Shown: positions 1 to 8,800 of the stretch, piece after piece | How positions within the stretch are numbered: the stretch's first letter is position 1 | How the letters are laid out: every line of letters starts with the position of its first letter | IMG/VR virus record: IMGVR_UViG_3300010354_000714 | Coordinates: 1-22,709 of that record | DNA from: a virus | Reading direction: 5' to 3' (one strand) | Length of the DNA: 22,709 bases | Position numbers and translations under genes: made by a program | The notes under the pieces: model-generated | Database searches by the model: none | Seen by the model: only the letters and a program-made list of their open reading frames with translations | What the model was told of the DNA's origin: nothing

Positions 1-1266
1 AATAAAAAAGTACAGCAATTTTTTATGGAAATGGCTGAAAAAATTGATCTATATTCAGTTGTATATGGAGCAGCACTAGAATTCTGGAAGATGGGAGAAA
101 GCTTTCCATATGCAGAGCTTGATGAGAGTATGGGCGTTTGGAGCAGGATTACAATCTTAAATCCAGATTTTACACATGTTAAAAAATCTATAATAGGAAA
201 TCATTCACAGATATCTCTAAGACCTGATGCCGGTCTTGTTAGACTCGTAAACTCTAATTTGCCGGCAGATGTAGCGATGAAGCGCTATATTCCTTCTCAT
301 ATAATTGACTATGTAAAAAAGGGTATGAATATACCATTAGATGATTTTAATATTTCACATTTAAAGTTATTAAGCTCACCATATGATATTAGAGGTACAT
401 CAATTATTGTATCTATATATAAAGATTTAATGTTATATGACAAACTTAGAGAATCAAAATTTGCACAAGCAGATGGCATGATAAATCCATTAACACTAGT
501 TACACTTGGTGGAGATGGCGATTATAGAGCAACACAATCTGATATAGAAGCATTCAAACAAGTACTGGAAGAAGCTCAGTATGATAAAGACTTTAAAATA
601 GTTACTCATTCTGGTGTTAAAATAGAAAGAAATGGATTCAGTGGCGCAACAATGGATATATCTGCAGATATTACACATATTGTTGAAAATATTTATGCCG
701 GATTAATGACACCAAAGGCATTAATGGATCAGGAAGGTGCAACATATGCAAGCTCTTCTGTTGGTCTAGATGTATTAAGACAGAGATATGATGTGTTTAG
801 AAACATGATTAAAAAATGGTTAGAAAGAAAAATATTTGCACCAATTTGCGAATTACAAGATTTTTTTGAATATAAAGATGGAGAAAAAAGACTTCTAGTT
901 CCAACTGTTGATTGGAATCACATGAATCTATACGATATGAATGATTATGTTCAACAAATTGGTCAATTCGTATCTAATAAACAAATTTCTTTACAAACAT
1001 TGCATAGAAGTCTTGGTTTATCATATGAAGAAGAAAGAAGAAGAATTAGGGAAGAAATGTTTGATGATCAGATTTTTGCAAAAGAACAACAGATACTAGG
1101 AAACATGAGGCTGTCTGAAATACAGGGTCTAGATCCAGTAAGAGGTGTTCCAGAGCCACCAGAAGGAACTGCTGGTGCTCAGCCACAAGAAGCTGGAGGA
1201 GTAGGCGGAATGGAAGGCGGATTACCAGGTATGGGTGGACCTCCACAGGCAGAGTCACCACAATAA
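1..1266 (+). CDS. Phage portal protein, 5' end missing
   Basis: Portal protein: the dodecameric ring at the capsid vertex through which DNA is packaged and ejected, and to which the terminase and tail attach. The frame is open from base 1, so the N-terminus lies outside the window. The first internal Met is at base 25 and the visible part is 421 residues. Portal-like features are a mixed alpha/beta core, the segment KFAQADGMINPLTLVTLGG, a helical stretch that includes VGLDVLRQRYDVFRN and the motif WLERKIFAPI, and a charged helix (EEERRRIREEM). The last 40 or so residues are a Gly/Pro/Glu-rich disordered tail, common at portal C-termini. A gene with its own GGAG site follows 12 bases after the stop. 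The family call rests on recalled motif patterns and on the protease and capsid genes downstream; no search was run. Confidence 0.8.
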   Translation, partial: NKKVQQFFMEMAEKIDLYSVVYGAALEFWKMGESFPYAELDESMGVWSRITILNPDFTHVKKSIIGNHSQISLRPDAGLVRLVNSNLPADVAMKRYIPSHIIDYVKKGMNIPLDDFNISHLKLLSSPYDIRGTSIIVSIYKDLMLYDKLRESKFAQADGMINPLTLVTLGGDGDYRATQSDIEAFKQVLEEAQYDKDFKIVTHSGVKIERNGFSGATMDISADITHIVENIYAGLMTPKALMDQEGATYASSSVGLDVLRQRYDVFRNMIKKWLERKIFAPICELQDFFEYKDGEKRLLVPTVDWNHMNLYDMNDYVQQIGQFVSNKQISLQTLHRSLGLSYEEERRRIREEMFDDQIFAKEQQILGNMRLSEIQGLDPVRGVPEPPEGTAGAQPQEAGGVGGMEGGLPGMGGPPQAESPQ

Positions 1267-1278
1267 TATGGAGATGAT

Positions 1279-2676
1279 ATGACTTCTAGAATTAAAAAAA
1301 TTGGCCAACAGGCCAATGAATCAAGTTTTACAGAGGCTCAACTAGCTACTGCTATAAACTTATTTTTATTTGGCATGAATCAATTTCATGCACTTGGAAT
1401 GATTAAGACCAACATTCCAGATGTACTATCAGATGTTGTTGGTCTAGTATCTTCAATTCTCGTAGCAAAATCTGGTTCAAATTATATGGAAAGAGAGCTA
1501 ATGCTTGGTATTTCTAAAAAAGAAAGAGCAAACGATGATTCTGACCCTATTGATAAGGTATATTCTGCATTTTCAACTAGAGTTGCCAGAAGAATAAAGC
1601 TACCATTTGATAAGTTTTCAAAACTAATAGAATACATTGAGGAGCTGCTAGGAAGTGGTGCTTCTGGTGTAAATTCAAAAACATCTGAATATGAAAATCT
1701 AAAACATTTAATTTTAAGATCAAAAGATGAATATGAATTAAAAGATAATTTATTTATTTTAATAAAAGAAATATCAACAATACTAGATAATATAAATATT
1801 ATTGCAGGAACTAATTTTTCAACTATAAAGCAATTAATTTTTCAAAAACCAGTTATTAGTACAGAAATTGGCGTAGATGAGAATACATTATCAGATAAAA
1901 AATTTAATTTAAATAATCTTCCTAATAATTTGGTTTTAAAATTAACCGATTTATATAAAGAATTTTATAATTTAAAAATATTATTTGATATAGTTCAAGG
2001 TGTTTCTAATAATTATTCTGAACATGCTATTAGCTGGAGAAATCACAATATAGCTAATCCTGCAAATAGATCTACTCAAAATAATAAACAGCAAAATCAA
2101 AAATCCGGTCCTTCTACTAAATCTCTTTTAATAAAACAAATTTTTGATTTACAAAACTTTACATATGATACATCTACATCTTCTTATAAATTAGATTCAT
2201 TAACAAGTTCATCGAAACCAAGTTTTAAATTAGAAGTTGAGTGTAATGATCAAAATACAAATGAATATGATTTACTTCAGACGTTATACAAAAATCATTT
2301 ATTAATAATAAATGATGGATCAGGAATTACAGATCAAAATTTTTTGTCAGCACTATCTCAAGTTAAAGATGGATTTACAAACCCAAGTTCAAATAACTTA
2401 TTTTTAAACTTATCAAAAAATAAAAAAGGAAATTATATTCTTAAAATAGAATTTCCTCAAAATATTGCACAAGAACTGAATAGAAGCAAAGGGTTTAATA
2501 TTTTTAGAATTAAAATTGATAATAATCAAATTTACTTTATAAAAACTGGATTAGATAAATATTACATAAATGATAGTTTTTCAAAAATATCATTTAATTT
2601 AAACGATTTAATAGATGATTCTTCTAATATTTCAAAATTAGAAAGATCTAAAATTTTAGCTAAGATAAAAAAATGA
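1279..2676 (+). CDS. Unrecognised 465-aa head-module protein
   Basis: I do not recognise this family. GGAG at 1270-1273 sits five bases before the ATG. The N-terminal 250 or so residues are predominantly helical, with hydrophobic stretches such as VLSDVVGLVSSILVAKSG near residues 48-65 that are too polar overall for a confident membrane anchor. An Asn/Gln/Ser-rich linker at about residues 258-282 separates this from a C-terminal part (about 285-465) with alternating hydrophobic residues, suggesting a beta-rich domain. There is no signal peptide. Base composition becomes visibly more AT-rich after the first third. The stop overlaps the next start as ATGA, implying translational coupling. Its place between portal and protease genes suggests a head or neck component, but this is only context. 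Confidence 0.6.
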   Translation: MTSRIKKIGQQANESSFTEAQLATAINLFLFGMNQFHALGMIKTNIPDVLSDVVGLVSSILVAKSGSNYMERELMLGISKKERANDDSDPIDKVYSAFSTRVARRIKLPFDKFSKLIEYIEELLGSGASGVNSKTSEYENLKHLILRSKDEYELKDNLFILIKEISTILDNINIIAGTNFSTIKQLIFQKPVISTEIGVDENTLSDKKFNLNNLPNNLVLKLTDLYKEFYNLKILFDIVQGVSNNYSEHAISWRNHNIANPANRSTQNNKQQNQKSGPSTKSLLIKQIFDLQNFTYDTSTSSYKLDSLTSSSKPSFKLEVECNDQNTNEYDLLQTLYKNHLLIINDGSGITDQNFLSALSQVKDGFTNPSSNNLFLNLSKNKKGNYILKIEFPQNIAQELNRSKGFNIFRIKIDNNQIYFIKTGLDKYYINDSFSKISFNLNDLIDDSSNISKLERSKILAKIKK

Positions 2677-3200
2677 AAAAAGAATCATATATATCAAGAA
2701 AAGAAAAAAAAATTAAAAGCATTAAAAATATGCCTGTAATTAATCCTATTTCAGAAACTGAAACAGGATCCAGAGGATATATCCTTCCAGATACATATAG
2801 AGGGCAGCCATTTATGAAGAATGAAGAAGGCGAAGGGTCAATATCCTCTAGGTTGGAAAAATATAAGAAAAGAAAAACACCATATGATGATTTAAAAGAT
2901 ATCATGATTGAGTTATCAGATAACCTAGATGATAACGGCGAAATTGTGCTTGCTGATTTTAGTGATTTTTTAATAAAAAAAATTGCAGAAATGGAAAAAA
3001 TAGATTATGTAAATCAATTTAATTTATTAATTAAAGCAATTAATAATTCTGACTCTTTAGATAAAGATAAAAAAATATCAAATTTAGTTTTAAAATTTAA
3101 TTCATTCATAAACAATAATTATAATAAAGAAGATTTACAAAATATAAAAATGGTTGCATACCAAACAACAAGAGCTGAGGCTGAAGAATATGTCGGATGA
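2673..3200 (+). CDS. Small helical protein with an LD-x2-GE repeat motif
   Basis: A 175-aa protein of unknown function, coupled to the upstream gene by an ATGA overlap. No clear Shine-Dalgarno precedes the start, so initiation probably depends on re-initiation. An in-frame ATG at 2730 is an alternative. The N-terminal 20 residues are strongly basic (Lys/Arg/Ser), followed by a Gly/Pro-containing segment, RLEKYKKRKTPYDDL, and then a helical region. Residues about 79-110 contain LSDNLDDNGEIVLADFSDFL followed by IKKIAEMEK. This resembles a small helical-hairpin motif (L-x3-LD-x2-GE-x3-A-x2-D-x-L-I-x-K-I-A) that recurs in other proteins of this window. The end overlaps the next gene by 11 bases. 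Confidence 0.6.
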   Translation: MKKESYISRKEKKIKSIKNMPVINPISETETGSRGYILPDTYRGQPFMKNEEGEGSISSRLEKYKKRKTPYDDLKDIMIELSDNLDDNGEIVLADFSDFLIKKIAEMEKIDYVNQFNLLIKAINNSDSLDKDKKISNLVLKFNSFINNNYNKEDLQNIKMVAYQTTRAEAEEYVG

Positions 3201-3492
3201 AGAATTAATAAAAAAAGCGCAAATACTGGAAAAAGATCCAGTTTATGTAGCAACAGAACTAAGTAAAATTATAAAAATAATGTTAAGCAGAATGAGTCCA
3301 GAATCTCAAGTAAAATCATTTATAAACGTAAAGGAAAAATTAAAAGATTTTAATACAATGGAAATAGCAGGAAAAAAGAATCCTGGTGGAGCTTCGATTG
3401 GAGTTAGTTTAGGTCTTGTAAAAAATGTATTAAATGGAAAAGATCCTTATTTTATAAATGTTGTATTACAAGAATTAATAAAGAGGTTATAG
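3190..3492 (+). CDS. Small helical protein (100 aa), unknown function
   Basis: The product begins MSDEELIKKAQILEKD. I chose the ATG at 3190 over an upstream TTG at 3154 because a GAGG lies at 3177-3180, nine bases before the ATG, and because it limits the overlap with the preceding gene to 11 bases. The protein is mostly amphipathic helix, ending with a Gly-rich turn (KKNPGGASIGVSLGLVKN) and a final helix. There is no signal peptide or membrane segment. Its stop shares one base with the GTG start of the next gene. I do not recognise the family; the context is the portal-protease interval of a phage head module, where neck or completion proteins often lie, but nothing specific supports that role. 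Confidence 0.6.
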   Translation: MSDEELIKKAQILEKDPVYVATELSKIIKIMLSRMSPESQVKSFINVKEKLKDFNTMEIAGKKNPGGASIGVSLGLVKNVLNGKDPYFINVVLQELIKRL

Positions 3493-5609
3493 TGAATAAA
3501 TTATCATGGCCATATATAGGTAATCCTGAAAATGAAATGGGGTCAATGAAAAATAATGGAAACTATAGAGATTTCATGGAAAATAGCTATGAAAGATTGG
3601 ATTCTTTAAATCCAGAAAAATACACAAGTACAGGTAATGAACTACCAACCGCCACAATATCTGGTGGTGTTATTTTCAAACCACAAGAAGATAAATTAGA
3701 GGAAAATATGTTTTTTGACTTTTTATTTAATGACGATGGCCTTACCGATAACTCAAATATCTTAGTAGTATCTGACGATGTAGATGAATTAGAAACATAT
3801 GCCTCACCTAAATATAATATTTTTTGTTTAACAAAAACAACAGATTTATTTAGTGAAAAAATAGTTACAACTGCTGGAGATTCAAAATATTTTAAATTTA
3901 ATAAAAAATTTGATTTATTTTATATTAAAGAAGATAATTTTGATAATTTAAAATTATCACTTTTTAATTTAAAAGATCAATTAAAAAATATATCTTATGG
4001 ATATATAAATACTAAATTAGATAATAATAGTCTAAAAAAGGCAGCAAGCTTTGCCAATATAGATTATGATAAAATTAAAAATATTTCTAATAATTTTTAT
4101 AGAATTTCATTTAATAACTTAAAAAAATCAAAAATAATAGGAGTTTTAGATAGAAACGGCGATACAAAAGCTGCTTTTATATGTGATGTGGCAGACTCAT
4201 TTGAAAGTAAAAAGTCTGGACTACAAGCATACTCTAGCATAAACAATAGTTTTGGATTATTATTTCCATATAAAAAAGCAACAGATGTATCTTACCATAT
4301 GGGATCTGTATCTTATCCTATTGATATAATATTTTTAGATGATAATTCAATTATTAAAAAAATAGAACGCAATATACAGCCTGGAAGTCCTGGATTGTTT
4401 TGCTGCTCAGGTGTAAAAAATGTATTAGAAATAAAAGGCGGAATGTCAGGTTTATTAGATATTAATACTGGTGATTCTATATTTATAGATTCTGTAGATT
4501 ATATTGCTCCAAATAGTATTGAAAAAGATACTGCAATTAAAACTTCAAAAATTCTTTCATCTGCAGTACATAAATATGGAAACGTATCTATAAGAATAAA
4601 GGGTAATGAAGAAATAAATAAAAGTGCTAGCTTAATTAGTGTAAAAAAAGATATTTGTATAGTTGATCTTGATGCATTTTTAAATTATAATGTAAAAATT
4701 CACAAATTAAGTAATTATAATTATTCAAATGTTAGAAACATAATTTGCTCAAGTCCAAAGACTATTGATAATAAATTTAAAAATGAATCTGTTATAAAAT
4801 ATGCTTCAGATTCTATAGATTCAGAGTATTGTTTGCCAGCAACATTTACCTCATTTAATGAGGCTTTTAGATCAAATGTAAAAACATCATTAGGTGAAAT
4901 ATTAGGATTTAAAGGAAAGGTTGTTTTGGCTACAACAAATAATCTAAATTGGGAAAAAATTGCATCAATTTTAAACTTTAAATCAAAAATATTATTTAAT
5001 AAAAATTTTCCATTTTTTGAAACATTATTATATCATAAAGATGATTCATTATATCATGCTGCAAAAAATAGATATGCAAATAATGATTTATACTTTTTAA
5101 ATAAAAAAGCAGGCTTTCCAATTCCAAAAGAAGATGTAGAGAAGGCAAAAAAAGCAGAAGAGTTATTTAAAAAAACAAATAAAGATTCTGAAAAACTTTT
5201 AGATAATTTAAAAAAGAATTTATCTGTATATCAAAACATACAAGCAGATAAAGAAAGGATTAAGAACAGCAAGCACGAATATAATGAATCTGTAAAAAGA
5301 AATACAGAACTACTTAAAAAGATATTAATTGACATCAAACAAGCACTCAAAATAATGAATGAAATAAAAGATATTTCAAATACAATTGAAATTATAAGTG
5401 CTGTCGCAAGTGCTATAATGAGATCATCTGAGATAATAAAAGATATATTTGATTTAGTAAATTATATAGAGGCTGATGATTTTATTCAAAGATTAACAGA
5501 AAAGACATCAGAAGCTGAAAAAATGTTTTTAGATTTAGATAATTCAAATCAACGTATGATAAACTATATAAATACTGATATTTTAGGTGTATTAATAATT
5601 ACTCAATAA
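3492..5609 (+). CDS. DUF192-domain-containing phage protein (705 aa)
   Basis: The gene starts at GTG (3492), preceded by AAGAGG at 3481-3486 with five-base spacing; the stop of the previous gene overlaps it by one base. Residues about 213-335 match the DUF192 pattern: a GL motif, NSFGLLFPYKKATDVSYHMG, PIDIIFLDDNSIIKKI, a CCSGV turn, VLEIKGGMSGLLDI and TGDSIFI. DUF192 proteins are normally small, stand-alone, often exported bacterial proteins of unclear function, so embedding in a 705-aa phage protein is unusual. Residues about 85-205 alternate hydrophobic strands and helices (NILVVSDDVDEL, FDLFYIKED), weakly suggesting an alpha/beta fold that I cannot name. The C-terminal 200 residues are Lys/Glu-rich coiled coil with a less polar helix (ISAVASAIMRSSEIIKDIF). 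LKKAAS (about 181-186) and INKSAS (about 375-380) resemble motifs seen at boundaries in the scaffold-like protein. Role unknown; a structural or internal head protein is plausible from context. Confidence 0.65.
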   Translation: MNKLSWPYIGNPENEMGSMKNNGNYRDFMENSYERLDSLNPEKYTSTGNELPTATISGGVIFKPQEDKLEENMFFDFLFNDDGLTDNSNILVVSDDVDELETYASPKYNIFCLTKTTDLFSEKIVTTAGDSKYFKFNKKFDLFYIKEDNFDNLKLSLFNLKDQLKNISYGYINTKLDNNSLKKAASFANIDYDKIKNISNNFYRISFNNLKKSKIIGVLDRNGDTKAAFICDVADSFESKKSGLQAYSSINNSFGLLFPYKKATDVSYHMGSVSYPIDIIFLDDNSIIKKIERNIQPGSPGLFCCSGVKNVLEIKGGMSGLLDINTGDSIFIDSVDYIAPNSIEKDTAIKTSKILSSAVHKYGNVSIRIKGNEEINKSASLISVKKDICIVDLDAFLNYNVKIHKLSNYNYSNVRNIICSSPKTIDNKFKNESVIKYASDSIDSEYCLPATFTSFNEAFRSNVKTSLGEILGFKGKVVLATTNNLNWEKIASILNFKSKILFNKNFPFFETLLYHKDDSLYHAAKNRYANNDLYFLNKKAGFPIPKEDVEKAKKAEELFKKTNKDSEKLLDNLKKNLSVYQNIQADKERIKNSKHEYNESVKRNTELLKKILIDIKQALKIMNEIKDISNTIEIISAVASAIMRSSEIIKDIFDLVNYIEADDFIQRLTEKTSEAEKMFLDLDNSNQRMINYINTDILGVLIITQ

Positions 5610-5618
5610 GGAGATATG

Positions 5619-5792
5619 ATGTTTTATAAATTTGGAGATAATACAAAAACAAAAACTGTTATAACAAAAGAATCTAAAGATAAAAATAAAGAAGAATTTT
5701 TAGATGATAATGTTGAAGTTTTTGATGAAAATGATGACACAAATAGAAGATCTGCTATAATTAAAGATTATATGAAAAACAAAGAAGGTTAA
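5619..5792 (+). CDS. Short acidic ORF (57 aa)
   Basis: A small ORF fills the gap between the 705-aa gene and the protease-scaffold gene. AAGGAG at 5608-5613 is five bases before the ATG at 5619 and two before an alternative ATG at 5616, so I prefer 5619. The product starts MFYKFGDNTKTKTVITKESK, followed by an Asp/Glu-rich middle and a short basic C-terminus ending DYMKNKEG. It has no membrane segment, Cys or recognisable motif, and is probably disordered. The strong ribosome binding site directly after the preceding stop, the lack of any other gene here and a clean in-frame stop support a real gene. Function unknown. Confidence 0.6.
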   Translation: MFYKFGDNTKTKTVITKESKDKNKEEFLDDNVEVFDENDDTNRRSAIIKDYMKNKEG

Positions 5793-5861
5793 TAATTAAA
5801 ATCTTTTACACAAATATTATAAAAAATTAATAATGATTATAATCTTTATATTGAGGTATTA

Positions 5862-8800
5862 ATGTTTAAAAAAGTTTGTTATTCTAACGAGCCAAAACTT
5901 AGAAAGGAATCTCCAGAAAAAGTTTTAGCATCACAAGACATTGTTGACAGATTAAGTAAGTTAGCAAATAACGTCAAGGCAATTGCTCCAAAATCTGATG
6001 ACTTTTTATATTTCTCGATCATATTTCTAAAAGCTGCAGAATCTGCATATTTAGATGAAACTGGAAATATAAAGAAACTTGCGAATGGTGAGGATGCATG
6101 GGGCTTTTTTGATGAGAATTGGAAGTGGCATGGAAATGTAAAGCCACATCGTAATAATAATTTTGATATATTTCCAGAATCAGAATTAAAAGTCGCTGCA
6201 AAGAAATGGATAGGAATGCCATTATGCAGAGATCACGAATCATCATCAGTTGATGGAATTAGAGGCATTATTCTTGATGCACATTATGACGAAAAATTTA
6301 AACAAGTCATTGGACTATGTGCTTTAGATAAGGTCAATTATCCAGATCTAGCTAGAAAGGTTGAGACAGGCCTAGTTAGATATGGATCAATGGGTACAGC
6401 TGTAGAGACTTCTGTATGTTCAGAATGTGGAAATAAGGCAGCAACTCAAAAAGATTATTGTCAACACGTTCTATCGAAGTCTGCTCACGGTGAAATAAAC
6501 GTAGGTTTAAAGCCAATAGAATATTCCCTTGTAGTTCAGCCAGCAGAGCCAGGAGCTATCCTATTAAGATGTCTGGCTTCATTAGAAGATTATAGAAAAG
6601 AATTTATTAACTATGGTGTACAAAATGTTGATGAAATGCTTGGAAAGCTGAGTGAAAAGCAAGCATCTCACCTAGAAACAATAATGAAGACAGCCTGCGG
6701 TGAAAATGGCTGCAGTATACCACAGAGAAAGAAAATTATAATAAGTTTCCTATCAAATAATGGTATTATTACAGAATCGGACATAAAAGACTCTGGTAGT
6801 CACAATTCTTCCGACATTAAATCATTTGCGTATCAGGAATCTGGTATGGATACTGAGAGATTAACAAGTGGCGAAGATGGTTTTAAAGATCAGCTTTTCG
6901 GCACTTCTTCTGAATATTCTATGCTTGGTACTAAAAACCCAGACAGTGAAAAAGACTTTGTAGCAACTAGTGACATTGTAAAAGCTGTAGATAGAACTTC
7001 AACTTCCGCCCCGCTTACATCTGTGGCTGGCGAAAAAGATTCTAATAATTTATCAATTAACCAACTATTGGAGGATATAATGAGTGAAAGAAATCTTAAG
7101 AAAAGAGCAGAGCTCCGCAGACGTATAGCTTACATGCAGGGTGGAGACTCAGTAGATAACAAAGCATATCGTGAGCCTGGTGATTTCAAATCAGATAAAA
7201 TGTCTGAGACTGTTAGAAATACCCAGGACAGACATCTTCTTCAGGATGGAGATATGGAAAAGCTAACTAGAGAAGATATGGCTCTAAAAGAAAAACTCTC
7301 TAGAGCAGAACTAAGAGAGGCCAGACTCAAGAGAGTAGCTTACATGCAGGGAGGCGATTCTGTTAGTGATAAAAACTACCGTGAACCAGCAACCTATAAG
7401 TCTGATAAAATGTCTGAGACTGTTAGAAACACTCAGGATAGACATCTTCTTCAGGACGCTGACATGGATAAGCTAACCAGAGAAGATATGGCTCTAAAAG
7501 AAAAACTCTCTAGAGCTTCTGCAAAAAATGCTACATTAAATAAAGTTGCATATACTGGTCCAGCCTTAACTACTAGATTTTCTATAAAAAGAAACCAAAA
7601 CGGCCAGATTAATAAAGCTGCTTCAGTTTTTGAAGTATTCTCTGGAAATAAGAGAGTAATTGCAGCTACAGCTGGTCAGATTTTTGGAACAGATTTAAAT
7701 GATAACTGGGATTGGATTAAGAGCGAACAATATGGAAGAGAGGTTTGCAAGCATATTAGAGCAAGCGGAATTCCATATGTATCTGGATTACTAAAGTCAG
7801 CACAGGAGGCTCCTCCAGCCCCTATGCCTGCCGCACCAGCAGGAATGGATGCCGCTCCAATGGGCATGGATGCCGCTCCAGCAGGCGCAGATGTTGGCAT
7901 GGACCTTCCACCTCCTCCAGATATGGGCGCCGCTCCAATGGGCGACGAGATGCCAGAAATGGAGGCACCAGATATGCCAGAGGAAGAAGAAGATTCTGAA
8001 AAGAGTGAAGATCCAGCATCTCAAATAGACGAAGAGCTAACTGGCATAGAAACTGCAGTTTCTACAGTTAGAGATCTTGTAAATGAACTAAAAGATAAGC
8101 AGGAAGCTGATGTAGACGTAAATGTATTTACTGGCAAGAAAAAAGAGGGTGAAGAGGATGAAGGTAAATTAGCTCTATCAAGAGAGCTATATAGAGGCTT
8201 AAGAAAGTCCTATAGAGATTTAGATAGCTCTGCTGATGAATTAGCTATGGTTGCAGAAACTTATGAAAATATTTCAAGACTATCTTCCTCACAGAGAAGA
8301 GAATTCTTAAAGCTTGCAAGAGATGCAAGAAGAGATTCTGCTAGAATTCTTGGTGAAGCAAACTCTCTAATAAGAATAGCAAAATCATTTGTAAGTTCTT
8401 CTAAGCTAAAGAAATCAGCTCAGATGGAAAACCATATGAGAGATGATATGGATCTAGAATACAATGATGCTATGGATATGGGAATGGATGAGGCAGTAGA
8501 TTATGTTGACTATGAGGATGATGCCATGATGGACTCTGCAGATAGCCTAATGCATGGCGACGAGATGGAGGCAGATGCTTCAGATCTCGTTGCAGCAGCA
8601 ATGGATATGAGAAGAGCTCGCAGAGAAGCTATAGTAAAGCAAGCTGAATCTAGCGTTCTATCAAAAAGAGCTTCTGCAAGAAAGACTCTATTAAAGAAGG
8701 CAGAAGAAGCAATGGCTGAAGATATGTCTGAAGATATGTCTGAAGATATGTCTGAAGATATGGGAGATAAGACAGATGATCTAAATGACATGAGCGCACT

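Noticed and set aside
3154-3189. TTG start at 3154 for the 100-aa protein
   Set aside because: The ATG at 3190 has a better-placed GAGG and reduces the overlap with the upstream gene.
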